Positions 56,536 through 64,000 are shown, counted from the first letter of the stretch. The stretch: 64,000 nt of DNA from Polynucleobacter sp. 31A-FELB (GCF_018882405.1 NZ_JACVOO010000004.1:86756-150755), one strand, 5' to 3'. Notes: generated by a model not told the origin, from the sequence alone. A program made the numbers and translations.

Positions 56536-57177
56536 ATGAACATGACTCACTATATGCAGTTATTGGCTGATAACCAGCCATGGAATCTGTTGATCTTTAT
56601 GGCCATACCTGTAGTACTGGCTGAGACCTTGGCAATCACTGAGCTTTACATTCTGTTTACACGAAAGTTTGATGGCTTTGTTTATCACCTGAATCGTTTT
56701 TCAGGAACAACAGTGGGCTTATATTTTATTGGTGTCATCGCTTATTTAATGACTACTGCGGTACTGCCCATCACAAAAAATAATGAATGGCGCACTGCCA
56801 TTGATGTGATAGCGGTAGGCAGTTATTTGATTGGCGGTTTACCTTTAATCTGGATTGCCTTACAGGAGTTTGGTTTTGTAAATAAAGCCTTGGATCAAAT
56901 GGGCAAGCTCAAAATTCATGCGATCTGTGTCGCATTGTTTTTGGTATTTGGCCACATCGCCATGATTGCTGGCATGCTAGATCCTTCTCTCCTAGGCTAC
57001 CAAGGTGCCAATGCTCACCAAATGGGTGCCGCTAGCAACAGCGCTGGTCATGAGTATTGTGATCCATTGATGCATGAAGGTATGAAATCAATGCATCAGC
57101 AGATGATGAATGGCGGCAATATGCCAAACGGCAATCCCAATAAAATGCCAATGAACTCACAAGGCCATTCTCACTGA
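56536..57177 (+). CDS. Membrane protein (permease-like) with His/Met-rich C-terminus
   Basis: 213 aa from ATG 56536 behind TTTTGGAGAATTGC. Five hydrophobic segments (about residues 17-40, 58-80, 95-115, 133-155) are followed by a 65-residue tail very rich in Met, His and Asn (HQMGAAS..., MHEGMKSMHQQMMNGGNM, QGHSH). That tail looks suited to binding Cu(I)/Cu or Ni. A metal-transport or sensing role together with the small exported protein is an inference from composition. Confidence 0.6.
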   Translation: MNMTHYMQLLADNQPWNLLIFMAIPVVLAETLAITELYILFTRKFDGFVYHLNRFSGTTVGLYFIGVIAYLMTTAVLPITKNNEWRTAIDVIAVGSYLIGGLPLIWIALQEFGFVNKALDQMGKLKIHAICVALFLVFGHIAMIAGMLDPSLLGYQGANAHQMGAASNSAGHEYCDPLMHEGMKSMHQQMMNGGNMPNGNPNKMPMNSQGHSH

Positions 57178-57195
57178 GGAAGAAGTGAAGAGTGT

Positions 57196-57222
57196 AAAAA
57201 AACCGCCCTCGGGCGGTTTTTC
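57196..57222. terminator. Bidirectional terminator
   Basis: AAAACCGCCC (57199-57208), 2-nt loop, GGGCGGTTTT (57211-57220), with A- and T-tracts on both sides. It ends the 56.5-kb permease gene and the convergent Bug-protein gene. Confidence 0.93.
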
Positions 57223-57239
57223 ATTGGGTGACTCAGAAA

Positions 57240-58208
57240 TCACTCTAACTCTAATTTCTGCTTAGTAACTACATCTTTGTATGTCGCATACTCTGCAGCA
57301 ATCTCTTTGGAGAATGCTTCTGGACCATTGACGTTAATGATGGAGCCGGTATCTTCAATACGCTTTCTCACTGCAGGGTCTAGCACGGCTTTTTGAGCGG
57401 CTGCATAAATCTTATCTACAACATCCTTAGGTAGACCTGCTGGACCCAATAGGCCATAGTAGGCCATTCTATTTGCGGGCGCTAAACCAACTTCAGAAAA
57501 TGTTGGAACGTTTGGCAAGATCGCTAGACGTTTTGGTGCGGCAATCACAATTGGAATGAGTCGACCATCTTTGATGAAGGGGAGGGCAGAAGGTAAGTTA
57601 TCGAACATGATGGGTACTTGACCGGCTACCACATCGATAAGGCCAGGGCCTGCGCCGCGGTAAGGGATATGAACGATAAATGTCCCAGTCAAGCTTTTGA
57701 ACAACTCTGTTTGCATGTGCCCGATACCGCCGGTACCTGAACTTGCATAAGAATATTTACCAGGATTCTTTTTAATGACCTCGATAAAGGTTTTGTAATC
57801 TCGCGCTGGGAACGATGGGTTCACCACGATGACATTTGGTGTTGCAGCAATATTCGTAATTGCCGTGAAATCCTTCAGTGGGTCATATCCAATCTTCCCA
57901 TTAATCGCTGGATTAGAGGCCGTAGTGGAAATCGTTGCAATACCTAATGTGTAACCATCCTTTGGCGCGCGTACTACTTCTAGAGCGCCAACAGAGCCAC
58001 CACCACCTGCCTTGTTTTCGACGATTACGGATTGACCTAGTTGCTTACTTAAGGGGTCTGCCATGCTGCGAGCAATGATGTCGGTACTGCCTCCAGGGGC
58101 AAAAGGAACAATGATCTTGATGGGTTTGCTGGGATAGTTTTGGGCTATTGCACCAAAGCTAATTAAAGAGCCGCAGACCAGTGCGATCAGTTTGCTTGTT
58201 AATGTCAT
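57240..58208 (-). CDS. Bug/TctC-family tripartite tricarboxylate transporter binding protein
   Basis: 322 aa. Signal peptide (TLTSKLIALVCGSLISFGAIAQ), then NYPSKPIKIIVPFAPGGSTDIIAR, the family hallmark, and VENKAGGGGSVGALEVVRAPKDGYTLG. Periplasmic receptor for carboxylates or other small organics. No tctA/tctB partner is adjacent, which is usual for Burkholderiales orphan Bug proteins. Confidence 0.93.
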   Translation of the reverse strand: MTLTSKLIALVCGSLISFGAIAQNYPSKPIKIIVPFAPGGSTDIIARSMADPLSKQLGQSVIVENKAGGGGSVGALEVVRAPKDGYTLGIATISTTASNPAINGKIGYDPLKDFTAITNIAATPNVIVVNPSFPARDYKTFIEVIKKNPGKYSYASSGTGGIGHMQTELFKSLTGTFIVHIPYRGAGPGLIDVVAGQVPIMFDNLPSALPFIKDGRLIPIVIAAPKRLAILPNVPTFSEVGLAPANRMAYYGLLGPAGLPKDVVDKIYAAAQKAVLDPAVRKRIEDTGSIINVNGPEAFSKEIAAEYATYKDVVTKQKLELE

Positions 58209-58349
58209 TGCATATTCTCCGTAAATTGCAATCCAGGTGGATTAAGCAAGAATCTTAATGCCTAGGATAGTGCGCGATGGAAGCTCTTGCAAATGGCTTC
58301 TCCCAGATTTGGGGTGTATAAGCCCTACTTTGGTGATGGGTTGGCCTAA

Positions 58350-58390
58350 AAAGCAAAAAGGCTTCAAAGACATAATCGCCTTGAAGCCTT
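58350..58390 (-). terminator. Terminator of the tRNA-fMet remnant
   Basis: AAGGCTTCAA (58358-58367) and TTGAAGCCTT (58381-58390), perfect 10-bp stem. On the minus strand TTTTTGCTTTTT follows. It starts 9 bp after the CCA end of the tRNA fragment, so it is the original tRNA terminator. Confidence 0.85.
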
Positions 58391-58399
58391 CTACTTGTT

Positions 58400-58444
<45 letters not shown>

Positions 58445-58607
58445 ACCTGTTATAAATGAAATTCAAATCAATAGAAATCAACTCTGTAATTCTATAAATA
58501 ACTGATTTATTTGATTATTTTTAAAATAACTGGAATGTTTGTATTCCCATGAATTCCTAAGTTACTCCAATATAAGGTTACTATAGGGTTACTTTTTGGA
58601 GTTTAGC
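58445..58607. repeat. AT-rich att-int spacer with short direct repeats
   Basis: Two AAATCAA copies exactly 10 bp apart (58465-58471, 58475-58481) and three GTTACT copies (58561, 58577, 58588) just before the integrase ribosome site. This layout fits arm-type binding sites for a tyrosine recombinase or its excisionase, and possible autoregulation. Confidence 0.45.
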
Positions 58608-60056
58608 ATGGCTAATTGGGGAAATTTCACTGCAGGACGAGTAGCAGCCTTTGGCTGCCCTGAAGGGAGATCTGATTGCTTTTATTGGGATGGGAAGGTT
58701 CCATCACTGGGAGTGAAGGTTTATGCCTCGGGTCGGAAGTCATTCATCTTTCAAACCAAAGTTTCAGGCAGAACTATCCGCATAACTATTGGCGATGTTC
58801 GAGTCTGGCCGATCGGCAAGGCGCAGGCAGAAGCAACTAAATTAAAAACACTCACGGATCAAGGTTTGGACCCTAGAGAGTTAAATAAAACTAAAAATGC
58901 CGAATCAGCTTCAAAGCGTGCCCACGAGAAAGCAAAGACGTTGTTGGTCCAGGATGCTTGGGGGGTGTATTTGGCCTATCAAAAGGACAAAATGTCACGC
59001 CCTCACATAGAGCGAGGAAAAAAATGGGGAGAGCGCCACCTCCAGGATCACGAGAGACTATCCCAAAAAGGTGGTGAATTAAAGATTAGAGGCAAAGGAT
59101 TGACCAAGCAAGGTGTCCTCTATCCGATTCTGTCTATGAAGATGGGGGATATATCTGCCGATGTTTTGGTGCATTGGCAACAACAAGAGGCAAAGGAGAG
59201 GGCGAATAAGGCTCGTCAGGGCTTCGAGATGTTCCGTACTTTTTGGCGGTGGTGCGCCCAAAATCCCGAATACAAGCTCATCATTGATGCTGATGCTATT
59301 GATGCTCGGGCTTTGCGTGATGAGGTGCCAAGCCGAAAGAGCAGGCGAAATGATTCACTTGAGCGAGGGCATTTAGCTTTATGGTTTCAGGCTGTCTGTA
59401 GTCTTGAGAGCCGAAACTTTAAGAGAGGTGAGGTCGAGCGCCAATCAGGTGGAGCAAGAAATCAAAATAATCAGATTGCTAAAACTTATCTCCAAGCCCT
59501 TCTCCTTACTGGTGCGAGAAGAGAGGAAATGGCGCCTTTACGCTGGGAGGACGTCTCCTTTGAGCGTAACTCTTTATGGATTAAAGATAAGGTCGAAGGT
59601 GATAATAAGGAGGCGGGAGAGGGTCGCAGGATTCCTCTTACTCCCTACCTTAAGACATTACTGATGGCTTTACCAAAGCGCAATAAATATGTCTTTAGTT
59701 CACTCGGTTCGAATTGTGGATACATTACCGAGCCATCAAGTACACACAACCGCGCTCTAGATAAGGCCATAGCAATCTCAGCTGATTTTCCTCGGGTAAC
59801 CGTGCATGGACTTAGGAGATCATTTATTTCTTTAAGTGAGTGGGTGGAAATTCCTGTGGGGGTTATTGCACAGATTGTGGGGCATAAACCAAGCGGAACA
59901 GCAGAACGACACTATAAGCACCGTCCTCTGGAGTTGCTTGAGGCTTGGCACTCGAAATATGAGAGTTGGATACTTAAAGAGGCGGGCGTTGAATTCAAAA
60001 ATGATTTAGTTGCGTTGAATGAAATAGGGTCAATTAATAGCGTCGCAATAGATTGA
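58608..60056 (+). CDS. int: Tyrosine recombinase (island integrase)
   Basis: 482 aa from ATG 58608 behind TTTTTGGAG. N-terminal DUF4102-like arm-binding region (VPSLGVKVYASGRKSFIFQ), SAM-like core-binding domain (about 140-240), and a C-terminal catalytic domain. The catalytic set is visible: R in LLTGARREEMAPLRWEDV, H-x-L-R-R in VHGLRRSFISLSEW, H in IVGHKPSG and Y in AERHYKHRPLELL. The N-terminal and middle parts are longer than in minimal integrases. It lies beside the tRNA-fMet remnant, its expected target. Confidence 0.93.
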   Translation: MANWGNFTAGRVAAFGCPEGRSDCFYWDGKVPSLGVKVYASGRKSFIFQTKVSGRTIRITIGDVRVWPIGKAQAEATKLKTLTDQGLDPRELNKTKNAESASKRAHEKAKTLLVQDAWGVYLAYQKDKMSRPHIERGKKWGERHLQDHERLSQKGGELKIRGKGLTKQGVLYPILSMKMGDISADVLVHWQQQEAKERANKARQGFEMFRTFWRWCAQNPEYKLIIDADAIDARALRDEVPSRKSRRNDSLERGHLALWFQAVCSLESRNFKRGEVERQSGGARNQNNQIAKTYLQALLLTGARREEMAPLRWEDVSFERNSLWIKDKVEGDNKEAGEGRRIPLTPYLKTLLMALPKRNKYVFSSLGSNCGYITEPSSTHNRALDKAIAISADFPRVTVHGLRRSFISLSEWVEIPVGVIAQIVGHKPSGTAERHYKHRPLELLEAWHSKYESWILKEAGVEFKNDLVALNEIGSINSVAID

Positions 60057-60733
60057 ACAATCCGTAAGGGTAATATTTTCCTAAAAGTCATTCTAGGGAA
60101 TGCTGAACTCTTCTAGGTCGAATGATTAAGTTCATACTTCAGGCTTGAGCTACAGTCCCTCTACTGAATAAATACTGTCATCCCGTCCTATTCCGGATGG
60201 CTAGATGGCAATATCTTAGTAGATCACCAAATTTGGGATTTGAACGAGCGTTGATTGGTAGTGATTGGGATTTCTTTTAATTCACTCGATGAAATATTCT
60301 CTCTAGCAATATCCCAAAATTGGGATAGCATGCCCCCAAATTTGACCCCCTAATTTTTTTGAATTGCTGGGCAATTGACATTGCTCGGTCTTTTATTGGC
60401 AAGACTAAGAATCGAGTGGCAGTAATGGCCATATTGCATTTGGGTCTAATTAAAGCTAACCATCTTGTATCAATAGTGGGTTCAGCTTTGTGCGCACAAG
60501 ACACTTTTTCGTAACCCCCTTACAACCCCGATGAATAGTCGCAAAGTCGTGGCCACGCTTTTTGCGACCGTCCGCAGCCCCTCAATTTCATCATGAAAGA
60601 TAGGCGGATCAAATTATTTTAAGAAATAGTGCAAATTAAATTAAAGTTTTAGGAAATTATGCCGTTAAGGAGAGTATGGAGCTAGGTAAAACTCGCTCCC
60701 AAACTTTCATAAACGGGATTGGAAATTTAAAAA
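60057..60733. other. 677-bp non-coding island segment with palindromes
   Basis: No convincing gene. Features: CCAAATTTGG (60227-60236), ATCCCAA-AA-TTGGGAT (60311-60326), a further CCAAATTTG near 60335, and a strong compound hairpin GTCGCAAA...TTTGCGAC (60538-60568) enclosing the palindrome CGTGGCCACG. TTCTAGG occurs twice (60091, 60114). The set could be operators for the HTH gene downstream, or an origin/transfer site of the element. Confidence 0.45.
60538..60568. repeat. Compound inverted repeat
   Basis: Outer arms GTCGCAAA (60538-60545) and TTTGCGAC (60561-60568), inner perfect palindrome CGTGGCCACG (60548-60557). It has no T-tract after it, so it is not a normal terminator. It is about 165 bp before the HTH gene. 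Confidence 0.6.
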
Positions 60734-61012
60734 ATGAATCAAGTTATTGGCGATAAAAAAGCGGCCCTATTAAGTAAAGACAAAAGCGCTACTAGTAATT
60801 TGATAATGCCAGATACACAAGAGAAGGGCTTAGAGCTGCCCGAATTGCTAACTACAAGTGATGCAGCAAATTATCTCAATCGAGCCCCCCAAACTCTTCG
60901 AAAGTGGGCGTGCCTCGGAATCGGCCCAATTCAACCAATTAGAATTTTTGGACGATTATCTTGGAAAAGATCTGACTTGCTGGCGCTGCTTGGGGAAAAC
61001 CATGGGGGGTGA
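60734..61012 (+). CDS. Excisionase-like helix-turn-helix protein
   Basis: 92 aa. After a 40-residue polar leader comes an AlpA/MerR-like winged HTH: LLTTSDAANYLNRAPQTLRKW, then RIFGRLSWKRSDLLALL, the usual DNA-binding wing. Such proteins control excision or expression in integrative elements. Good reading frame but no strong ribosome site. Its stop overlaps the next gene. Confidence 0.7.
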   Translation: MNQVIGDKKAALLSKDKSATSNLIMPDTQEKGLELPELLTTSDAANYLNRAPQTLRKWACLGIGPIQPIRIFGRLSWKRSDLLALLGENHGG

Positions 61013-61481
61013 TGTTAACGAGAGAGCCTACAAAAAAGATAAATTCTTGAAGCTAAGGCGCAAAAAAAGGACAGATCCATTCGTCATGATCGGCTCAGAA
61101 ATATTGAATTCGAGCGCCTACAAGGACTTAAGTTATTCGGGCCGATCAATGTTGGTTGAGTTATTGCATTTCTATTCTGGCACGAATAACGGACAAATTT
61201 GGATTTCGCCAACCATGCTTGATGAGAGAGGATTTTCAAAAAATACGGCCACGCGAGCGCTTAAGGAATTGCGTGTCCATGGATTTATATATATGACAAA
61301 ACGCGGCGGAAATCTGCGTGGGGGGTGTTCTTGGTTTGCATTAACTTGGTGCCCCATTGACAGGTCTGATGGGCAACATCTAGAAAACTATAGACCTAAT
61401 GCTTATTTGAAATGGGCTAAAAGTCCAGCAAATAAAATCGGCATTAAAGGGAGTAGTGGGTGTATCAAATATAGATTTTAG
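61002..61481 (+). CDS. Winged-helix protein of the island, possible replication initiator-like
   Basis: 159 aa from ATG 61002, overlapping the HTH gene by 11 bp; an earlier in-frame start is possible but lies wholly inside it. A basic N-terminus (KKDKFLKLRRKKR) is followed by LSYSGRSMLVELLHFYSG, then ISPTMLDERGFSKNTATRALKELRVHGFI, a clear winged HTH. CSWFALTWCPID resembles small island/plasmid DNA-binding proteins that may start replication. No nuclease or Rep catalytic motif is visible. Confidence 0.6.
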   Translation: MGGDVNERAYKKDKFLKLRRKKRTDPFVMIGSEILNSSAYKDLSYSGRSMLVELLHFYSGTNNGQIWISPTMLDERGFSKNTATRALKELRVHGFIYMTKRGGNLRGGCSWFALTWCPIDRSDGQHLENYRPNAYLKWAKSPANKIGIKGSSGCIKYRF

Positions 61482-61598
61482 TTGTTTGACTCTGTCGTTG
61501 TGGTCTAAGTTACTACTCGCTGATGTCGTTATGGGTTACTGCATTTAGAGCGCCGTTTTGGAGTCGATGCAGCATCATCATTTTGGGAGCAAGATTAA

Positions 61599-62300
61599 AT
61601 GAATTATTTGGATATGAACTACGAACAAGCAAAAGAGAAAGAAGTATTTTCAATTAACTCGGAAAATAAAATTGAAGTTTGCAGCTTCAAAGATTACTTA
61701 ATTAACGTGATGCAGGGAAGAAATAGTTTAGTTCCTGTGGTGGAGATAAATGACGATACTTGGTTAGAAGTTAATTATTTTGACGAAAGCAATGATCTCT
61801 ATAAGGCACCTGACTTTTTTATCTGCTCAGGCCAAGTAAAAATGAAGGCATCTCAAAGTAAGGAAGCTGGCGATATGCCCCCTCAAATAACGAAAGCTAG
61901 TCGAGTATCCGTATATGACGTAGGCCAACCTATTTTTATGGATACTAAGGAGGGGTTATTTAATTACTTTTCAAATATTTGTAATACAGAATATTGGGAC
62001 GAGCCTGGATTTTTAAGGTGCACCGAGACAAGAGAGGAGCAATATTCGATGATGCAAGTAGCTTTTGCGGAGGATGATCTGCATTACCAAGATTTCATAC
62101 AAAAAAACAATAGACATCATAAGAACGCATTGATCCTAGCTTTAATGTTAGCTATACAGGCGCCAGATGAAGAAAGAGTTAATCGTGCTGTCGGTTTAGC
62201 TGAGCAACTAGCGAGTGGGTTGTCTGCGGCTGAAGTTGAATCAGGAAAGAGCGAAGCCCTTTTGCGCCTAGAAGCCGATGACTGGCCAAAGCTTAGTTAA
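61599..62300 (+). CDS. Unrecognised acidic island protein
   Basis: 233 aa. No signal peptide, no transmembrane helix, no motif that I recognise. Acidic with a central aromatic region (YFSNICNTEYWDEPGF) and a helical C-terminus (LILALMLAIQAPDEERVNRAVGLAEQLASG). Codon use is AT-rich compared with the core genes. Starts at ATG 61599; a plausible AGGAG is lacking (GGGAGCAAG at 61580). It stands alone, 117 bp after the winged-helix gene, so could be cargo of any kind. Confidence 0.5.
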   Translation: MNYLDMNYEQAKEKEVFSINSENKIEVCSFKDYLINVMQGRNSLVPVVEINDDTWLEVNYFDESNDLYKAPDFFICSGQVKMKASQSKEAGDMPPQITKASRVSVYDVGQPIFMDTKEGLFNYFSNICNTEYWDEPGFLRCTETREEQYSMMQVAFAEDDLHYQDFIQKNNRHHKNALILALMLAIQAPDEERVNRAVGLAEQLASGLSAAEVESGKSEALLRLEADDWPKLS

Positions 62301-62594
62301 AAACTAAGGATGGCGACTGAAAGTACTCAGCGCCATCTGACTGCTTTCTAGTTAATTGCAGTCCTTCAAATTAGTCCTTTTGGGGGCTCGTAAAGGTCAA
62401 AATTCGGCCAATAAGAGTCGGTTGATAGAGCGGAAGATTGAAATAATACTGGGTGCATGTGAGGGGGTCTATATTAGCTCTTGGGTTAATTGACATAAGA
62501 TTGGCACCAGGTAGAACATCAATACACCTACTCAATGTGTTGAAAACTTTTTAATTAAAAGTTATTACGGTTAAAAGCCCAAAATGAATCCCAT
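62301..62594. other. Non-coding gap before the choloylglycine hydrolase-like gene
   Basis: 294 bp, no gene on either strand. TTTTTAATTAAAAG (about 62550-62563) is an AT-rich palindrome near the likely promoter. Nothing else recognisable. Confidence 0.4.
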
Positions 62595-63731
62595 ATGAAA
62601 ACTAAAAATATTATCAGTCTAATCACCGTCGTATCTATTGTTTTTGCCTCATTTGGCAATGCCGTAGCCTGTACGTCACTCGTCATCATGGATGCTAGCG
62701 GCAATGGATATAAAGGCCGTACTTTGGAACTCAATATGTCAACCCCTACTGCGTTGACCTTTATGCCTGCTGGAACAAAAGTTGAGTCTGTAACCCCAGC
62801 AGGCAAGCAGGGCATGATATTTGAAACCAAATATCCCATTCTAGGTATGGCAGGCAAAGTGGTGCCAAATGCAAAACAGCCATTATTTGCAGAAGGCGCC
62901 AATGATCAGGGCTTGAGCATTTCCATGCAGTGGTTTAACAATGCGAAGGCTCCGCCAGTGGGCAAAGACGATTCAAAAATATTATCAGTCAACGACTTTA
63001 GCACTTGGATTTTGGGTAGCTTTAAAAGCGTAGCCGAGGCTAAGGCAGCTCTATTGAGCGACAACACAGAATTTTGGTTGCCGCTTGTCGCAGCATTGAG
63101 TCCAGGCCCTCTCCCGCAACATTTTGGTATTTCTGATAAAACGGGCGCATCAATAGTGGTGGAGTTTTCGAATGGCAAAAAGAATGTCTATGACAACCCT
63201 GTGACTGTATTGACGAATGACCCTTCATTTCAGTGGCATCTAGAAAACCTCAATAACTACACCTTTAATAATAAGGATAGAGGCCCTAACAAGCTAGGAA
63301 AGTTAACGGTCCAAGCGACTGGTCCTGGTGATGCTCTTCAAGGTCTACCATCAAGCGGAACCCCTGCGGGCCGTTTTGTTAAGGCTGCCTTTTATGCGAA
63401 CTATGTTCGCAAGGCAAAAACACCAGATGAAGCCATTGCCGTCCTCTCTCACACAATGAATAATTTTGATATTCCTTATGATTACACCATGGACTACGTT
63501 TCCGATAAGGTAGGTTTTGGCCCAACATCAAAACCAGGATCTACAGATGTGACTCAGTGGACTGTGATGAATGATTTATCTCGCAATCTCTACTACGTTC
63601 GTAGTATTAATGCTATTAATTGGGCGGTTATTGATATGAATAAGCTTAAAGATGTTAAGCAGATGAAAACAATATCCACTTACGACGTAGATAGATCTGG
63701 TGCCGATGCTTTCACTTTGTTCTACAAGTAA
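62595..63731 (+). CDS. Exported choloylglycine hydrolase/penicillin V acylase-family amidase
   Basis: 378 aa. A signal peptide (about residues 1-25) ends AVA, and cleavage there exposes C26 (CTSLVIMD) as the N-terminal nucleophile of the Ntn fold. R42 is in the place of the catalytic arginine (GRTLELN); the usual aspartate is replaced by E45, as in some Gram-negative members. TNDPSFQWHLENLNNY and GRFVKAAFYANYV hold the conserved Asn and Arg. QWF provides a tryptophan in the substrate pocket. Family members hydrolyse bile salts, penicillin V or N-acyl-homoserine lactones; the real substrate here is open. Confidence 0.85.
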   Translation: MKTKNIISLITVVSIVFASFGNAVACTSLVIMDASGNGYKGRTLELNMSTPTALTFMPAGTKVESVTPAGKQGMIFETKYPILGMAGKVVPNAKQPLFAEGANDQGLSISMQWFNNAKAPPVGKDDSKILSVNDFSTWILGSFKSVAEAKAALLSDNTEFWLPLVAALSPGPLPQHFGISDKTGASIVVEFSNGKKNVYDNPVTVLTNDPSFQWHLENLNNYTFNNKDRGPNKLGKLTVQATGPGDALQGLPSSGTPAGRFVKAAFYANYVRKAKTPDEAIAVLSHTMNNFDIPYDYTMDYVSDKVGFGPTSKPGSTDVTQWTVMNDLSRNLYYVRSINAINWAVIDMNKLKDVKQMKTISTYDVDRSGADAFTLFYK

Positions 63732-63746
63732 TCATTTGTGGTTATA

Positions 63747-63787
63747 AATCCTTGTGTAGGTGGTTCGATTCTGCCCCGGGCCACCAA
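63747..63787 (+). other. tRNA-Phe-like 3' fragment (second attachment-site remnant)
   Basis: Sequence AAATCCTTGTGT, then GGTGG-TTCGATT-CTGCC (T-arm with one G-U) and CCGGGCC-A-CCA (acceptor 3' strand, discriminator, CCA). This equals the 3' part of a GGCCCGG-type tRNA-Phe from the anticodon stem on. The anticodon loop and 5' half are absent. It is followed by a terminator-like hairpin (63797-63820). It lies 15 bp after the choloylglycine-hydrolase stop, opposite in strand to the fMet fragment. Confidence 0.75.
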
Positions 63788-63796
63788 GCAACACCA

Positions 63797-63820
63797 AAAT
63801 CACCTATGGGTGGTTTTTTC
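63797..63820 (+). terminator. Terminator after the tRNA-Phe-like fragment
   Basis: AAAATCACC, loop TATG, GGTGGTTTTTT: weak stem with T6. Likely the terminator of the original tRNA, and usable by the choloylglycine hydrolase gene. Confidence 0.6.
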
Positions 63821-63840
63821 TATAAACGACTGCTTTGGGT

Positions 63841-64000
63841 CTTGATTTCAACCCGTCGATGCAACACACTACAAACTGCGTAAGCGCAAGGAGTGTTGCT
63901 CATGAAACAACGACCTCGAATCTATTACACAGCTACCCAGAAGGCTTTAATGTGGGAGCGCTGGAAAAAGGGAGATTCTCTCCAGCAGATTGCCCAGTTA
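63841..64000 (+). mobile_element. IS30-family insertion sequence, left end (truncated by window)
   Basis: GATTTCAACCCGTCGATGCAACAC (as two halves, GATTTCAACCC and GTCGATGCAACAC, 63844-63867) resembles the terminal inverted repeat of IS30 elements. It is followed by the transposase start at 63902. The right end is outside. Confidence 0.6.
63902..64000 (+). CDS. IS30-family transposase, N-terminal part
   Basis: First 33 codons from ATG 63902 behind AAGGAGTG; runs off the edge. MKQRPRIYYTATQKALMWER and KGDSLQQIAQL form the N-terminal HTH that recognises the IS30 ends. The catalytic DDE domain is outside the window. Confidence 0.8.
   Translation, partial: MKQRPRIYYTATQKALMWERWKKGDSLQQIAQL

Noticed and set aside
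60277..60504. 75-codon minus-strand frame in the island gap
   Set aside because: No ribosome site, no recognisable domain, and it covers the palindromes; probably chance.
62555..62902. Antisense frame over the start of the choloylglycine hydrolase gene
   Set aside because: Shadow of a gene with a clear signal peptide and catalytic residues on the plus strand.

Overview
The window looks like about 58 kb of core chromosome from a freshwater betaproteobacterium of the Burkholderiaceae, most probably Polynucleobacter or a close relative. I infer this from moderate GC (about 45 percent by eye), the Burkholderiales-type gene orders (hom-thrC-moeA-moaD-moaE; iscR-iscS-iscU-iscA-hscB-hscA-fdx; rpfE-like-recJ-prfB-lysS; lolC-lolD-tatD-comEC), an intracellular PHA depolymerase and a Bug-type solute-binding protein. 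No database search was possible, so the taxon is an inference. The last 5.6 kb is the left part of a genomic island that runs off the right edge.

Layout. 1-8.5 kb, all minus strand: 5' part of a PIN-PhoH ATPase gene behind a structured leader, a bcp peroxiredoxin gene, and a complete lipid A aminoarabinose (Ara4N) operon in which ArnA is split into two genes. 8.6-14.6 kb, plus strand: alaA-like aminotransferase, hom and thrC, then moeA, moaD and moaE for molybdenum cofactor. 14.7-16.4 kb: alkB-like dioxygenase and small proteins. 16.4-22.4 kb: clpB behind a clear sigma-32 promoter, an MFS transporter, isocitrate lyase with its terminator, and a HIT protein. 22.4-27.6 kb, minus strand: a membrane protein, DUF1841, nth, a lone soluble RnfB-like ferredoxin, phaZ and an aromatic/aspartate aminotransferase. 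27.8-35.4 kb, plus strand: uvrB and the isc iron-sulfur operon with an IscR-type operator. 35.5-37.2 kb: two exported proteins. 37.4-43.3 kb: a sulfur region (YeiH-type exporter, cysN, cysD, cysH, a TauE/SafE exporter, an unlisted 54-aa gene, fpr). 43.5-45.3 kb: small membrane and thiol proteins including dsbB and an OsmC protein. 45.3-50.8 kb, minus strand: rpfE-like, recJ, prfB (with the +1 programmed frameshift) and lysS. 50.8-57.2 kb, plus strand: lolC, lolD, tatD, comEC and a Cys/His/Met-rich membrane pair. 57.2-58.2 kb: a Bug-family binding protein.

Island. At 58400-58444 only the 3' 45 nt of an initiator tRNA-fMet gene remain, still followed by their own terminator. Next come AT-rich DNA with short direct repeats and a tyrosine recombinase gene. 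This is the typical attachment site of an element integrated at a tRNA 3' end, with the restored tRNA expected beyond the right edge. The island carries an excisionase-like HTH gene, a winged-helix gene, an unrecognised acidic protein and an exported choloylglycine-hydrolase-family enzyme. Straight after that enzyme lies a second tRNA 3' fragment, tRNA-Phe-like and on the other strand, followed by the start of an IS30-family element. The region is therefore probably a composite of successive integrations.

Regulation visible in the sequence: sigma-32 promoter of clpB; IscR type-1-like site before iscR; palindromes before the cys operon, one of them next to a Shine-Dalgarno; strong intrinsic terminators after aceA, fdx, osmC/lysS, the 56.5-kb permease, the tRNA-fMet remnant, bcp and an unannotated short transcript near 37.3 kb. 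No CRISPR array, rRNA operon or intact tRNA gene was seen. I did not find a convincing complete new defence or metabolic system. The least explained parts are the island (60.0-62.3 kb), the phoH leader, the cys leader and its 54-aa protein, and the short transcript at 37.3 kb.
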